In this document: positions 5,953 through 13,780 of the stretch, one piece after another
Position numbering within the stretch: position 1 is the first letter of the stretch
Layout of the letters: each line of letters opens with the position of its first letter
Source of the DNA: Phil1 sp964487565
GTDB taxonomy: Bacteria; Bacillota; Clostridia; Christensenellales; CAG-138
Length of the DNA: 14,205 nt
Assembly (NCBI GenBank): GCA_964487565.1
Contig: CAZARN010000026.1
Span: 1 to 14,205, forward strand
Reading direction: 5' to 3'
Translations under genes and position numbers: made by a program
The notes under the pieces: generated by a model
Told to the model about the DNA's origin: nothing
The model's database searches: none
What the model saw: only the letters and a program-made list of their open reading frames with translations

Positions 5953-6714
5953 TTAGAATTCGAACCCGAACGCGGCGGATTTGTATGACGCGACCTTTGC
6001 GGCAAGCCCGTCGATCGGCAGCTCCTGCATGTTGATGACAAAGTTCTTCGGATCACCGTGCTCGATGACGGCGTTCTTTGAAAAATACCACGCGCCGAGA
6101 AACGCGCCTGAAGCGTCATAGAAGCCGATGTAAACGAGGTTCGCCGAACAGCCCGTTTCCGAGGAGCAGCTTATCCTGCCGGAGAGGGTAGAAAATCCGG
6201 GATAATTATCGGCGGTATAAAGATTGTCCACCTCAAGCGAAACGCGCGGCGCAGGCGCTTCAACCGCCGTGAGGGAGGCGCGAAGAGATATCTCGGAATC
6301 CGCGCCGGCCTGTCTGCCGGTCAGCCAAACCGCCTCATAGGAGATACAACCGGGCAAAACGACCGTGTATTCCGAAAGGGCAGGCTCGAAATCATAAACG
6401 GTGTCCGTACCGTCAATTGTGAAGGTGAAGCTTGCCCCTGAAATGTAAATGGGGCAGTCGCCTGTGTTTTCGTATTCGACCGCGCCGTAAACCGTGACGC
6501 CTTCAAGCCCTTCATAGGCGAAAGCGACCGAAGCGTTTATCTTTACGCCGGCACTGTGGCCGTATGCCGTTTGCGTGGCGACGCCTTCACTCGACGGCGC
6601 GGGCGTTTCAAGCACGTCGACCGCGTCCTGAAGGTCGGCGCTTTTGCTCCCGCATGAGGAAAGCGGGATAAGCGCAAAAAACAATATCAATATGACAGCG
6701 ACAGTCTTTTTCAT
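5953..6714 (-). CDS. Putative lipoprotein of unknown function
   Basis: The 253-residue product begins with MKK, a hydrophobic core and the lipobox PLSSC, so Cys21 should be lipidated and the protein anchored on the outside of the cytoplasmic membrane. After a short linker the body looks like two beta-rich segments. The first (about residues 55-135) contains GAVEYENTGDCPIYI, which recalls FxLYD/DUF-type extracellular domains where a conserved NTG marks a beta sandwich. The second ends near SFKSAAFGFEF-like sequence. I do not recognise a specific family, and no catalytic motif is visible. It stands alone, convergent with the dehydrogenase and divergent from pgk. The start is forced: no other Met precedes the lipobox, and there is an in-frame stop (TAA) at the -10 box. 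It has no Shine-Dalgarno site, see the promoter entry. Confidence 0.7.
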   Translation of the reverse strand: MKKTVAVILILFFALIPLSSCGSKSADLQDAVDVLETPAPSSEGVATQTAYGHSAGVKINASVAFAYEGLEGVTVYGAVEYENTGDCPIYISGASFTFTIDGTDTVYDFEPALSEYTVVLPGCISYEAVWLTGRQAGADSEISLRASLTAVEAPAPRVSLEVDNLYTADNYPGFSTLSGRISCSSETGCSANLVYIGFYDASGAFLGAWYFSKNAVIEHGDPKNFVINMQELPIDGLAAKVASYKSAAFGFEF

Positions 6715-6720
6715 GTTTTG

Positions 6721-6749
6721 ATTATATCATGCCGCGCCCAAACCGTCCA
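6721..6749 (-). promoter_or_regulatory. Extended -10 promoter giving a leaderless lipoprotein mRNA
   Basis: On the minus strand there is TGATATAAT (TG plus TATAAT, hexamer 6726-6721) with a weak -35 TGGACG at an 18-base spacing. The hexamer is followed by CAAAAC and then the ATG at 6714. With the usual spacing the first transcribed base is the A of the ATG, and no ribosome site exists upstream. Confidence 0.6.
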
Positions 6750-6784
6750 TAATGGCGGCGGCTTATGCTCATAATTTAACGAAT

Positions 6785-6812
6785 TTGCAATATGCGCAGG
6801 ATATGTTAAAAT
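6785..6812 (+). promoter_or_regulatory. Promoter of the pgk-tpiA-gpmI operon
   Basis: -35 TTGCAA (6785-6790), a 16-base spacer with an extended TG (6804-6805), and -10 TAAAAT (6807-6812). Predicted start is about 6819, giving a leader of roughly 65 bases with the inverted repeat ATGATT-T-AATCAT (6859-6871) next to the ribosome site AGGAGG. Confidence 0.6.
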
Positions 6813-6885
6813 GATAACGGTTGAAATTCGGAAAAATACGGAAACTACATGGATAAAAATGATTTAATCATAGGAGGACATCTTT

Positions 6886-8073
6886 ATGGCAAAGAAAACG
6901 GTTGAGGATATCGATGTCAACGGTCGCCGCGTGCTCGTGCGCGTGGATTACAACGTGCCTCTCACGCAGGAGGGCGAGGTCGCAGACGACAAACGCATAA
7001 CCGCCTCGCTGCCGACGGTCAATTATCTTCTTGAGCACGGGGCAAAGGTGATTCTCTGCTCGCATCTCGGACGACCGAAGGGACAACCGGATCCGCAATT
7101 CTCACTCAAGCCCGTTGCGAAGCGCCTCGGGCAGCTTTTGCCCGACGTGCATATAACGTTCGCGCCGGATTGCATCGGGCCGGAAACAGAAAAGCTTGCA
7201 AACGAACTCAAGGCGGGGGAGATACTGCTGCTTGAGAACCTTCGCTTCCATAAAGAGGAGGAGGAGAACGATCCAGAATTCGCGAAGAAGCTTGCTTCCC
7301 TCGCAGAAGTCTATGTTTCTGATGCGTTTGGCACGGTGCATCGCGCACATGCGTCAACGGCCGGCGTCGCCGCATATCTTCCTGCGGTCGCGGGTTTCCT
7401 CATCGGGCGCGAGCTGTCCGTGATGGGCGGCGCGCTTGAAAATCCCCAAAGACCGTTTGTCGCCATCCTCGGCGGCGCAAAGGTCGCGGATAAGATCGGC
7501 GTGATCACGAACCTTCTCTCAAAGTGCGATACGCTTCTCATCGGAGGCGGTATGGCTTATACCTTCTTCAAGGCAAAAGGATATGAGATCGGCACATCCC
7601 TGCTCGACAAGGAGAGCGTCGGTCTTGCAGGCGAGCTGATCAGGAAGGCCGACGAAATGGGCGTCAGGCTTATGCTGCCGGTAGACAACGTCGTCGCCGA
7701 CAGGTTTGATGCGCAAGCCGAGCATAAGACGGTTGCGTCAAACGCGATACCCGAGGGATGGATGGGCATGGATATCGGCGAGAAGACGCGCGAGATGTAC
7801 GCAAAAGAGATTAAGAACGCGAAAACCGTGATATGGAACGGGCCGATGGGCGTGTTTGAGTTCCCGGAATTCGCAAAAGGCACGGCGGCCGTGGCTGAGG
7901 CCTGCGCCGAGTGCGGCGGCACGACGATAATCGGCGGCGGGGATTCCGCGTCAGCCGTCAAGAAGCTCGGTTATGCCAAGAAAATGACCCATATTTCGAC
8001 CGGCGGGGGCGCGAGCCTTGAATTCCTCGAAGGCAAGGTGCTTCCGGGCGTCGCCGCGCTCAACGACAAATAA
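6886..8073 (+). CDS. pgk: Phosphoglycerate kinase
   Basis: Cytoplasmic glycolytic enzyme that transfers phosphate from 1,3-bisphosphoglycerate to ADP, making ATP and 3-phosphoglycerate. The 395 residues match the usual length. Substrate-binding signatures in the N-domain are VRVDYNVPL (18-26), HLGRPKG (60-66), LLENLRFHKEE (114-124) and the SDAFGTVHRAHAS block (145-157). In the C-domain, GGAKVADKIG (196-205), WNGPMGVFE (317-325), GGGDSASA (350-357) and STGGGASLEF line the nucleotide site and hinge. The ATG follows a strong AGGAGG. It is the first gene of a glycolytic run with tpiA 26 bases downstream. A gapA gene, often just before pgk, is absent; a lipoprotein gene sits there in the opposite direction. 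Confidence 0.98.
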   Translation: MAKKTVEDIDVNGRRVLVRVDYNVPLTQEGEVADDKRITASLPTVNYLLEHGAKVILCSHLGRPKGQPDPQFSLKPVAKRLGQLLPDVHITFAPDCIGPETEKLANELKAGEILLLENLRFHKEEEENDPEFAKKLASLAEVYVSDAFGTVHRAHASTAGVAAYLPAVAGFLIGRELSVMGGALENPQRPFVAILGGAKVADKIGVITNLLSKCDTLLIGGGMAYTFFKAKGYEIGTSLLDKESVGLAGELIRKADEMGVRLMLPVDNVVADRFDAQAEHKTVASNAIPEGWMGMDIGEKTREMYAKEIKNAKTVIWNGPMGVFEFPEFAKGTAAVAEACAECGGTTIIGGGDSASAVKKLGYAKKMTHISTGGGASLEFLEGKVLPGVAALNDK

Positions 8074-8099
8074 TCACATTATCATTAAGGAGATTTCAT

Positions 8100-8864
8100 A
8101 TGCGTAAACCCATAATCGCAGGAAACTGGAAAATGAACATGACCCCGTCGGAGTGCGTGAAGCTCATATCTGAGCTGCGCGCGCAGGCCGGCGAAGCAAA
8201 ATGCGACGTTGTAATATGCCCGCCTTATGTTGATCTGCAGGCGGCGCATGAGGCGCTTGCGGGCAGTAACATAAAACTCGGCGCGCAGAACATCCATTGG
8301 GCGGCAAAGGGCGCTTTCACGGGCGAGGTGTCCGCCGATATGCTCAAGGAACTTGGCGTTGAATATGCGATCATCGGTCACAGCGAACGCAGACAGTATT
8401 TCGGCGAGACGGACGACGGCGTGAACCGCCGCGCAAAAGCCGCAATAGAAGCCGGAATCACGCCCATCATCTGCGTGGGCGAAAGCCTTGAGCAGCGCGA
8501 AAGCGGCGAGACCTCCGCGGTCGTATCATCCCAGACCGCGGCTGCGCTTCAGGATATCGAGGGCGCGGATGTTGCAAAAGTCGTCATCGCATATGAACCT
8601 ATCTGGGCGATAGGCACCGGTCGCACCGCAACCAGCCAGCAGGCGGACGAGACGATCGGCATAATCAGAAACGTTGTGAAAAATCTTTACGGCGAAGCCG
8701 TTTCTTCAAAGCTGCGCATACAGTACGGCGGCAGCATGAACCCCAAAAACGTCGCCGAACTGATGGCGATGGAGAACATCGACGGCGGCCTTATCGGCGG
8801 GGCAAGCCTCAAGGCGCCGGACTTTGCGGCGGTCGTCAAGGCCGGCTCGGATGCGGCGAAATAA
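8100..8864 (+). CDS. tpiA: Triosephosphate isomerase
   Basis: Cytoplasmic (beta/alpha)8-barrel enzyme interconverting dihydroxyacetone phosphate and glyceraldehyde 3-phosphate. The 254 residues are full length. The catalytic residues are all visible: Asn9/Lys11 in GNWKMN, His94 in IIGHSERRQYFGE, and the base Glu166 in AYEPIWAIGTGRTAT, whose following residues form the mobile loop 6. The phosphate-binding segments YGGSMNPKN (209-217) and GGLIGGASL (229-237) are also present. The ribosome site AAGGAG lies 7-8 bases before the ATG. It sits between pgk and gpmI with short gaps, so co-transcription is very likely. Confidence 0.98.
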   Translation: MRKPIIAGNWKMNMTPSECVKLISELRAQAGEAKCDVVICPPYVDLQAAHEALAGSNIKLGAQNIHWAAKGAFTGEVSADMLKELGVEYAIIGHSERRQYFGETDDGVNRRAKAAIEAGITPIICVGESLEQRESGETSAVVSSQTAAALQDIEGADVAKVVIAYEPIWAIGTGRTATSQQADETIGIIRNVVKNLYGEAVSSKLRIQYGGSMNPKNVAELMAMENIDGGLIGGASLKAPDFAAVVKAGSDAAK

Positions 8865-8873
8865 GGTGCTCAG

Positions 8874-10415
8874 ATGAAAAAACTCACGGCATTGATAATC
8901 CTCGACGGCTTCGGCTGCAGCGATGAATCTTCGGGCAACGCCATAAAGGCCGACGGCGCGCATAATTTCACCCGTCTCATGAACGAATATCCCCATACGC
9001 ATATAGAGGCTTCGGGCCTTGCGGTGGGACTGCCGGAAGGGCAGATGGGCAATTCCGAGGTCGGACATCTCAACCTCGGCGCGGGCAGGATAGTCTATCA
9101 GGAGCTTACGCGCATAACGAAGTCCATTGCCGACGGTGATTTTTTCCGCAAGCCGGAATTCCTCGCGGCAATTGAAAACTGCAAGGCGCACGGCAGCGCG
9201 CTGCATCTGTTGGGACTGGTAAGCGACGGCGGAGTTCACAGCCATCTCACGCATCTTTACGCGCTTGTTAAGCTTGCGCGCGACAACGGCCTGAAGAAGG
9301 TTTATATCCACTGCTTCATGGACGGACGCGACGTGCCGCCCGAAAGCGGCAAGGGCTATATACACGAGCTCAACGGGAAACTTGCGGAGCTTGGCTGTGG
9401 CGAGATCGCAACGGTTATGGGACGTTATTACGCGATGGATCGCGATAACCGTTTTGGGCGCGTTGAGAAGGCGTATGCGGCCATGGTTTATGGCGAAGGA
9501 GCGCGCGCAAAGGACGCCGAGGAAGCCATGCAGGCTTCATATGATGCGGGCGTGACGGATGAATTTGTCGTGCCGGCCGTTATTGAAAAAGACGGCAGAC
9601 CCACGGCGACGATCGGCGCGAACGACAGCATCATCTTCTTCAATTTCCGGCCGGACAGGGCGAGGGAGATCACCCGCGCGTTCATATTCGGCGATTTTGA
9701 CGGATTTGAGAGAAAACACGGATTCTTCCCCGTGAAATACGTTTCGATGACCCAGTATGACAAGACCTTCGGGAACAGACTCGAGGTCGCTTTCAAGCCG
9801 GAAACGCTGTCGAATACGCTGGGCGAGTATCTTGCGGCTTGCGGTAAAACACAGCTTCGCATCGCTGAAACCGAAAAATACGCGCACGTCACCTTTTTCT
9901 TCAACGGCGGCGTCGAAGCGCCGAACGCGGGAGAGGACCGCGCGCTCATACCTTCGCCAAAGGTGGCAACATATGATCTTCAGCCTGAAATGAGCGCTTA
10001 TGAGGTCGCGGCGGAAGCGGTTGAACGCATTGAAAGCGGCAAATATGACGTGATGATACTCAACTTCGCAAATCCCGATATGGTCGGCCATACAGGAGTA
10101 ATGGAAGCTGCTGTCAAGGCCGTGCATGCCGTTGACGAATGCCTCGGCCGTGTGACGGACGCGATATTCGCCGCAGGCGGACGCGCGCTAATCACCGCGG
10201 ATCATGGCAATTGCGAAAAAATGTTCGACGATAACGGCGAGCCGTTCACCGCGCACACCACAAATCCCGTGCCTTTGATACTAGCCGATCCGGCGCGCAG
10301 GGATGCGGCGCTCAGAAGCGGAGGGAAGCTTTCCGACGTCGCGCCGACGCTTCTTGATCTCATGGGCATTGAGAAGCCCGCTGAAATGACAGGCGCCACC
10401 CTCATCGAAAAATGA
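8874..10415 (+). CDS. gpmI: 2,3-bisphosphoglycerate-independent phosphoglycerate mutase
   Basis: Cytoplasmic metalloenzyme that converts 3-phosphoglycerate to 2-phosphoglycerate through a phosphoserine intermediate, using two Mn ions. The 513 residues are the normal length. The phosphatase-like domain supplies Asp11 (LDGFG), nucleophile Ser61 (MGNSEVGHLNLGAGR), Asp402/His406 (NPDMVGHTG), Asp443/His444 (TADHGNCEKM) and His461 (FTAHTTNPVP). The inserted transferase domain shows SDGGVHSH (117-124), MDGRDVPP (149-156) and FNFRPDRAREITR (256-268). The start is 9 bases after the tpiA stop, with a modest AAGGTG site, so translation is probably coupled. The class is clear; there is no enolase gene downstream, where it often follows. 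Confidence 0.97.
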   Translation: MKKLTALIILDGFGCSDESSGNAIKADGAHNFTRLMNEYPHTHIEASGLAVGLPEGQMGNSEVGHLNLGAGRIVYQELTRITKSIADGDFFRKPEFLAAIENCKAHGSALHLLGLVSDGGVHSHLTHLYALVKLARDNGLKKVYIHCFMDGRDVPPESGKGYIHELNGKLAELGCGEIATVMGRYYAMDRDNRFGRVEKAYAAMVYGEGARAKDAEEAMQASYDAGVTDEFVVPAVIEKDGRPTATIGANDSIIFFNFRPDRAREITRAFIFGDFDGFERKHGFFPVKYVSMTQYDKTFGNRLEVAFKPETLSNTLGEYLAACGKTQLRIAETEKYAHVTFFFNGGVEAPNAGEDRALIPSPKVATYDLQPEMSAYEVAAEAVERIESGKYDVMILNFANPDMVGHTGVMEAAVKAVHAVDECLGRVTDAIFAAGGRALITADHGNCEKMFDDNGEPFTAHTTNPVPLILADPARRDAALRSGGKLSDVAPTLLDLMGIEKPAEMTGATLIEK

Positions 10416-10425
10416 AGGATATTTG

Positions 10426-10599
10426 ATGAAGGTAATCCGCAACTGCAACCTCAGACCCGAGCTTTCGGGAGGCACTGATATCGCCGGCGCCGATATCGCG
10501 CTGTTTGAGGGCGATCCGGGGGCAGATGTCTGCGTGACGGCAAAGTATCCGAAGCTCGTGGTCGCGCGGGGAAAGGCATATGGCCCTTGCGCGCTTTGA
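10426..10599 (+). pseudogene. 57-codon ORF, possible internally deleted amidohydrolase remnant
   Basis: An open frame begins 10 bases after the gpmI stop with GAAGGA as a plausible ribosome site. The first residues, MKVIRNCNLRPELSGGTD, look like the first strand of metal-dependent amidohydrolases. The rest, with ADIALFEGDP followed by KYPKLVVARGKAYG, resembles the C-terminal small domain of the same superfamily (ADLVLFDGDP ... VIVNGKVVY pattern). The roughly 350-residue TIM barrel with its metal ligands is absent, so it cannot be an active hydrolase. I read it as a gene collapsed by internal deletion. It could equally be a genuine small protein, since the frame is intact and expressed from the gpmI end of the operon. 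The resemblance is recalled by eye, not by a search. Confidence 0.4.
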
Positions 10600-10636
10600 A
10601 AAAGGGAATGTGCCGAAAAACAGGCGATATTTGTGC

Positions 10637-10665
10637 TTGCGTTATCCGGCCGCGCATGATATAAT
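10637..10665 (+). promoter_or_regulatory. Promoter of secG
   Basis: -35 TTGCGT (10637-10642), a 17-base spacer ending in the extended TG, and -10 TATAAT (10660-10665). It lies in the gap between the small ORF and secG. SecG can therefore be expressed apart from the glycolytic genes. Confidence 0.7.
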
Positions 10666-10696
10666 ACCGCTTGCAGTCGTTTAGGAGGTATATATA

Positions 10697-10939
10697 ATGG
10701 AAACTGTCGGGATAATCGTTAATATAGTCCTCATCATCGTATCGGCGGTGCTTGTCACTGTGGTATTGATGCAGCAGACGAAGAGCGCAGGCCTCGGCGG
10801 GGCATTTGGCGGCGACAGCGCCTCCTTCACACCGTCCCGCGGCAGAGCTGCCAGCAAGGAAGCGAAGCTTCAGAAGTTGACCCTTATCCTCGCGATAGTT
10901 ATCGGCGTTCTCGCCCTCGCGATGATGATCCTTTACTGA
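10697..10939 (+). CDS. secG: Protein translocase subunit SecG
   Basis: Small membrane protein that joins SecY and SecE and aids SecA-driven protein export. The 80 residues hold two membrane segments (about 4-24 and 60-79). Between them is the characteristic cytoplasmic loop VVLMQQTKSAGLGGAFGG (22-39), the best-conserved part of the family. Length and topology are standard. The start is supported by AGGAGG 8 bases upstream. It has its own promoter and is followed by a terminator, so it forms a separate unit in the gpmI-secG-rnr-smpB-ssrA order that is common in Firmicutes. Confidence 0.95.
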   Translation: METVGIIVNIVLIIVSAVLVTVVLMQQTKSAGLGGAFGGDSASFTPSRGRAASKEAKLQKLTLILAIVIGVLALAMMILY

Positions 10940-10958
10940 GAAGATAAAAGCTCTTGCA

Positions 10959-10987
10959 GGGGTGCGCTCACGGCGCATCCCTTTTTT
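10959..10987 (+). terminator. Terminator between secG and rnr
   Basis: A 9-bp stem GGGGTGCGC (10959-10967) / GCGCATCCC (10973-10981), with one G-U pair and a 5-base loop, is followed by six T (10982-10987). It separates secG from rnr. Confidence 0.8.
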
Positions 10988-11014
10988 GCGTATATTGCGT
11001 CTGCGCTGTAAAAG
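10986..11014 (+). promoter_or_regulatory. Possible weak promoter of rnr
   Basis: TTGCGT (10986-10991), the same -35 as secG, and TAAAAG (11009-11014) are 17 bases apart. They start inside the secG terminator T run. The -10 is poor, so read-through from secG may contribute. Confidence 0.35.
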
Positions 11015-11033
11015 AAAGAGAAAGTGAGAAAAT

Positions 11034-13220
11034 ATGGAAACAAGAATTATTGAAGCGCTGCGCAGAGAGGGCAAACCGATGACGCCTGAGGCGCTGATGG
11101 AATGCTTCAGCGAAAAGGATGAGGCGGCAGCCGCGATTGAAAAGCTCATGCGCGACGGCAGACTCATACTGACAAAGAAAAAGAAATTCGCACTGCCTGA
11201 GCAGACCGGCCTCGTGTACGGCCGGATACAGGGCAGCGCGAAGGGCTACGGCTTTTTTATACCGGAGGACGGCAGCCCGGATATGTTTATCCAGACGGAA
11301 GGTATGCACGGCGCGATGAACAACGATATGGTCTGGGCGCGCGCCGCTGACTCCGTGAGCCGCAACGGCACGCCCGAGGCGGAAGTCGCCTTGATCGCCG
11401 TGCGCGCGGCGACCGAGATCGTGGGCACGTTTGAGGCGGACGCCGCCGGCGGCGGTTACGTCGTGCCGGATGAAAGCCGAATAAGCTTTGACATGCTCAT
11501 CACGCCCGAGCGCGCAGGCCGCGCGAAAAACGGGGATAAAGTCGTTGCGAAGGTACTGACCTACCCTGACGCAAGGCGTCCGATGACGGGTGAAATATCC
11601 GAGATACTCGGCGCAAAGGACGACGCGCGCGCGGATATTCTCAGCATAATCCGCCGCATGGAGCTGCCTGAAACATTCCCCAAAGCGGCGCTCAGACAGG
11701 CGAAAAGCCTGAACAAGCCCGTGAGCCGGGATGAAGCGCTCATGAGGGAGGACCTCAGGGCGTTGAAGATAGTAACCATCGACGGGGCGGACGCAAAGGA
11801 TCTCGACGACGCGGTATCGCTTGCAAGGCTTTCCGACGGGTGGTTGCTGGGCGTGCATATCGCGGACGTTTCGGCGTATGTTGCGGAAGGTACTCCGCTC
11901 GACGAGGAAGCAAGGAAGCGCGGCACGAGCGTATATTTCCCCGACAGGGTACTGCCGATGTTCCCGAAGGAAATATCAAACGGCGCGTGCTCGCTCAACG
12001 AGGGACAGGATAAGCTGACCCTGTCATGCCTGATGCGCATGGATGACAGCGGAAAAATCGTATCCCACAGGCTCTCGGAAAGCGTGATACATACTGCGCA
12101 TCGCATGACTTATGACGATGTTAACGCTATACTTGCCGGTGATGAAGCGCTTTGCGCCAAATATGCGGACGTGGTTGAGATGCTGCGTTCCATGAATGAG
12201 CTTGCGGTCAAGCTTCGCGAAAGACGGGTTAAACGCGGCAGTATAGATTTCGATCTTGATGAAGCGGAGATCGTTCTTGACAAGCACGGCCGCGCGGTGG
12301 ATGTGAAGACCGCCGTCCGCGGGGAAGCGAACAGGATGATCGAAGACTTTATGCTTGCCGCGAACGAGACTGTGGCGGCGCATGCTGCCGCGGCCGATAT
12401 ACCGATGATATACCGCGTGCATGAAACGCCCGACAAGGAGAAGCTCAACGAGCTGAACGTTTTTCTCAATACCCTGGGCCTCGGTGCGAAAAGCCTTGCC
12501 GGCGCAAAGCCTGCGACGCTTCAGCGCATACTGCTCAAGGCAAAGGGCACGCCCGAAGAGGCGCTTGTTAACAGGGTGGTGCTGCGTTCCATGAGGAAAG
12601 CGCGCTACGCGCCGCAATGCCTTGGCCATTACGGACTGGCGGCGGAATACTACTGCCACTTCACATCGCCTATACGCAGATATCCGGATCTCACCGTCCA
12701 CAGGATGATGAAGCTGCTGATTTCAGGCGAGATGACAAAGGAACTCGCCGCGAAATACAATTCCGGCATGGAGGAGCTTGCAAAGCTTTGCTCTGAACGC
12801 GAGGTCGCGGCAATGGAGGCTGAACGCGCTGCTGATGACCTGAAAAAGTGTGAATACATGGCTTCGCGTGTGGGCAGCGTTGAAAACGGAATAATTTCCG
12901 GGGTGGCACAGTACGGTTTTTTCGTGCGCTTCGGCAATACGGTGGAGGGGATGGTGCGTGTGGGCTCCCTCCGGGATGACTTCTATACATTGGATGAGAA
13001 GCGTTACCGTTTTGTCGGCAAAAACTCCGGCCGCATGTTCCGCCTCGGCGACGAGGTCCGCGTGAAGGTGGCGGTGGTGGACGTGGGGGCATGCACGATC
13101 GACCTGGAGCTTGCGCGTTCGACCCATGCAAAGGACGCCAAGGAACACAGCGCGGAAAAGGACGGGCAGAAAAAGCCGGGCAACGGGCAGAAACGTCATG
13201 TTGCCCGAAAGAAAAAATAG
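11034..13220 (+). CDS. rnr: Ribonuclease R (3'-5' exoribonuclease)
   Basis: Processive 3'-to-5' hydrolytic exoribonuclease that can degrade structured RNA. It takes part in mRNA decay, rRNA quality control and, with tmRNA-SmpB, removal of faulty messages. The 728 residues show the RNase R order: an N-terminal winged-helix segment (about 1-50), OB/cold-shock domains with GYGFFIPEDGSPDMFI (71-86), the catalytic RNB domain from about 225 to 555, and an S1 domain (about 612-695). It ends in a lysine-rich tail that helps unwind structured RNA. The RNB metal site is TIDGADAKDLDDAV (248-261), with acidic residues Asp250, Asp256, Asp258 and Asp259. Downstream hallmarks are HIADVSAYV, RGTSVYFPDRVLPM and HFTSPIRRYPDL (542-553). 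The ribosome site is weak (GTGAG). smpB follows 47 bases later. Confidence 0.97.
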   Translation: METRIIEALRREGKPMTPEALMECFSEKDEAAAAIEKLMRDGRLILTKKKKFALPEQTGLVYGRIQGSAKGYGFFIPEDGSPDMFIQTEGMHGAMNNDMVWARAADSVSRNGTPEAEVALIAVRAATEIVGTFEADAAGGGYVVPDESRISFDMLITPERAGRAKNGDKVVAKVLTYPDARRPMTGEISEILGAKDDARADILSIIRRMELPETFPKAALRQAKSLNKPVSRDEALMREDLRALKIVTIDGADAKDLDDAVSLARLSDGWLLGVHIADVSAYVAEGTPLDEEARKRGTSVYFPDRVLPMFPKEISNGACSLNEGQDKLTLSCLMRMDDSGKIVSHRLSESVIHTAHRMTYDDVNAILAGDEALCAKYADVVEMLRSMNELAVKLRERRVKRGSIDFDLDEAEIVLDKHGRAVDVKTAVRGEANRMIEDFMLAANETVAAHAAAADIPMIYRVHETPDKEKLNELNVFLNTLGLGAKSLAGAKPATLQRILLKAKGTPEEALVNRVVLRSMRKARYAPQCLGHYGLAAEYYCHFTSPIRRYPDLTVHRMMKLLISGEMTKELAAKYNSGMEELAKLCSEREVAAMEAERAADDLKKCEYMASRVGSVENGIISGVAQYGFFVRFGNTVEGMVRVGSLRDDFYTLDEKRYRFVGKNSGRMFRLGDEVRVKVAVVDVGACTIDLELARSTHAKDAKEHSAEKDGQKKPGNGQKRHVARKKK

Positions 13221-13267
13221 TAGTAATATATAAAAACAACCTATGGAAGAAGGGAGGCGGGGGATAT

Positions 13268-13732
13268 ATGCCCATCACAAAGGGAGTGCGTCAGCTTGCG
13301 GAAAACCGTAAGGCCTGGCATGACTATTTCATTGAGGACACATACGAATGCGGCATTTCGCTTGCAGGTACGGAAGTGAAAAGCATCCGCGCGGGACACG
13401 CCAACCTAAAGGATTGCTACGCGATTGTTAAAAACGGCGAGGTGTTCGTCGTCGGCATGCACATAAGTCCGTATGAGCAGGGCAACATATTCAACCGCGA
13501 TCCGTTCCGGAACAGGAAGCTGCTTCTCCATAAATCGGAGATACTGAAGCTGCAGGCGCTCTCACAGGCGGACGGGTACAGCCTTATCCCGACCAAGCTG
13601 TATCTGAAGGACGGCCTTGTGAAGGTGGAACTGGCGGTCGCCAAGGGCAAGAAGCTGTTTGACAAACGCCATGCGATCGCGGAGCGCGATTCAAAGCGCG
13701 ATATCGAGCGCCGCATGAAGAATGTGGACTGA
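13268..13732 (+). CDS. smpB: tmRNA-binding protein SmpB
   Basis: Binds the tRNA-like part of tmRNA and delivers it to ribosomes stalled on broken mRNAs, standing in for the missing codon-anticodon contact. The 154 residues are the usual length. Hallmarks are ENRKAWHDYFIEDTYECGI near the N terminus, GTEVKSIRAGHANLKDCYA, HISPYEQGNIFNRDPFRNRKLLLH, and a basic C-terminal tail (DSKRDIERRMKN) that enters the mRNA channel. An open frame runs farther upstream into rnr, but the ATG at 13268 is chosen because AGGGAGG precedes it by 10 bases and the protein then starts at the conserved N terminus. It is co-oriented with rnr, and its partner ssrA lies 48 bases downstream. Confidence 0.96.
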   Translation: MPITKGVRQLAENRKAWHDYFIEDTYECGISLAGTEVKSIRAGHANLKDCYAIVKNGEVFVVGMHISPYEQGNIFNRDPFRNRKLLLHKSEILKLQALSQADGYSLIPTKLYLKDGLVKVELAVAKGKKLFDKRHAIAERDSKRDIERRMKNVD

Positions 13733-13753
13733 TAGCGCAGAACATAGTATAAT
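13725..13753 (+). promoter_or_regulatory. Promoter of ssrA
   Basis: -10 TATAAT (13748-13753) with -35 TGGACT (13725-13730) at 17 bases; the -35 overlaps the last codons of smpB. Start is expected near 13760, about 20 bases before mature tmRNA. Confidence 0.65.
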
Positions 13754-13759
13754 AAACAT

Positions 13760-13777
13760 AACGGCAGCAATGCCGTT
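13760..13777 (+). other. Hairpin in the 5' leader of pre-tmRNA
   Basis: A 7-bp stem AACGGCA / TGCCGTT is capped by a GCAA (GNRA) tetraloop, between the predicted transcription start and the mature 5' end at 13781. It would be removed by RNase P. A role in processing or protection is inferred. Confidence 0.45.
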
Positions 13778-13780
13778 CAT

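Noticed and set aside
6849..6905. 18-codon upstream ORF overlapping the pgk start
   Set aside because: ATG at 6849 has no good ribosome site and the frame mostly reads through the pgk ribosome site; probably chance.
10968..11858. Minus-strand open frame of 296 codons opposite rnr
   Set aside because: Shadow of the RNase R reading frame; low-complexity Arg/His/Ala composition, no start signal and no recognisable domain.
13091..13267. N-terminal extension of SmpB overlapping the end of rnr
   Set aside because: No ribosome site at the upstream ATG, unusual composition and no match to SmpB length; the ATG at 13268 has AGGGAGG.
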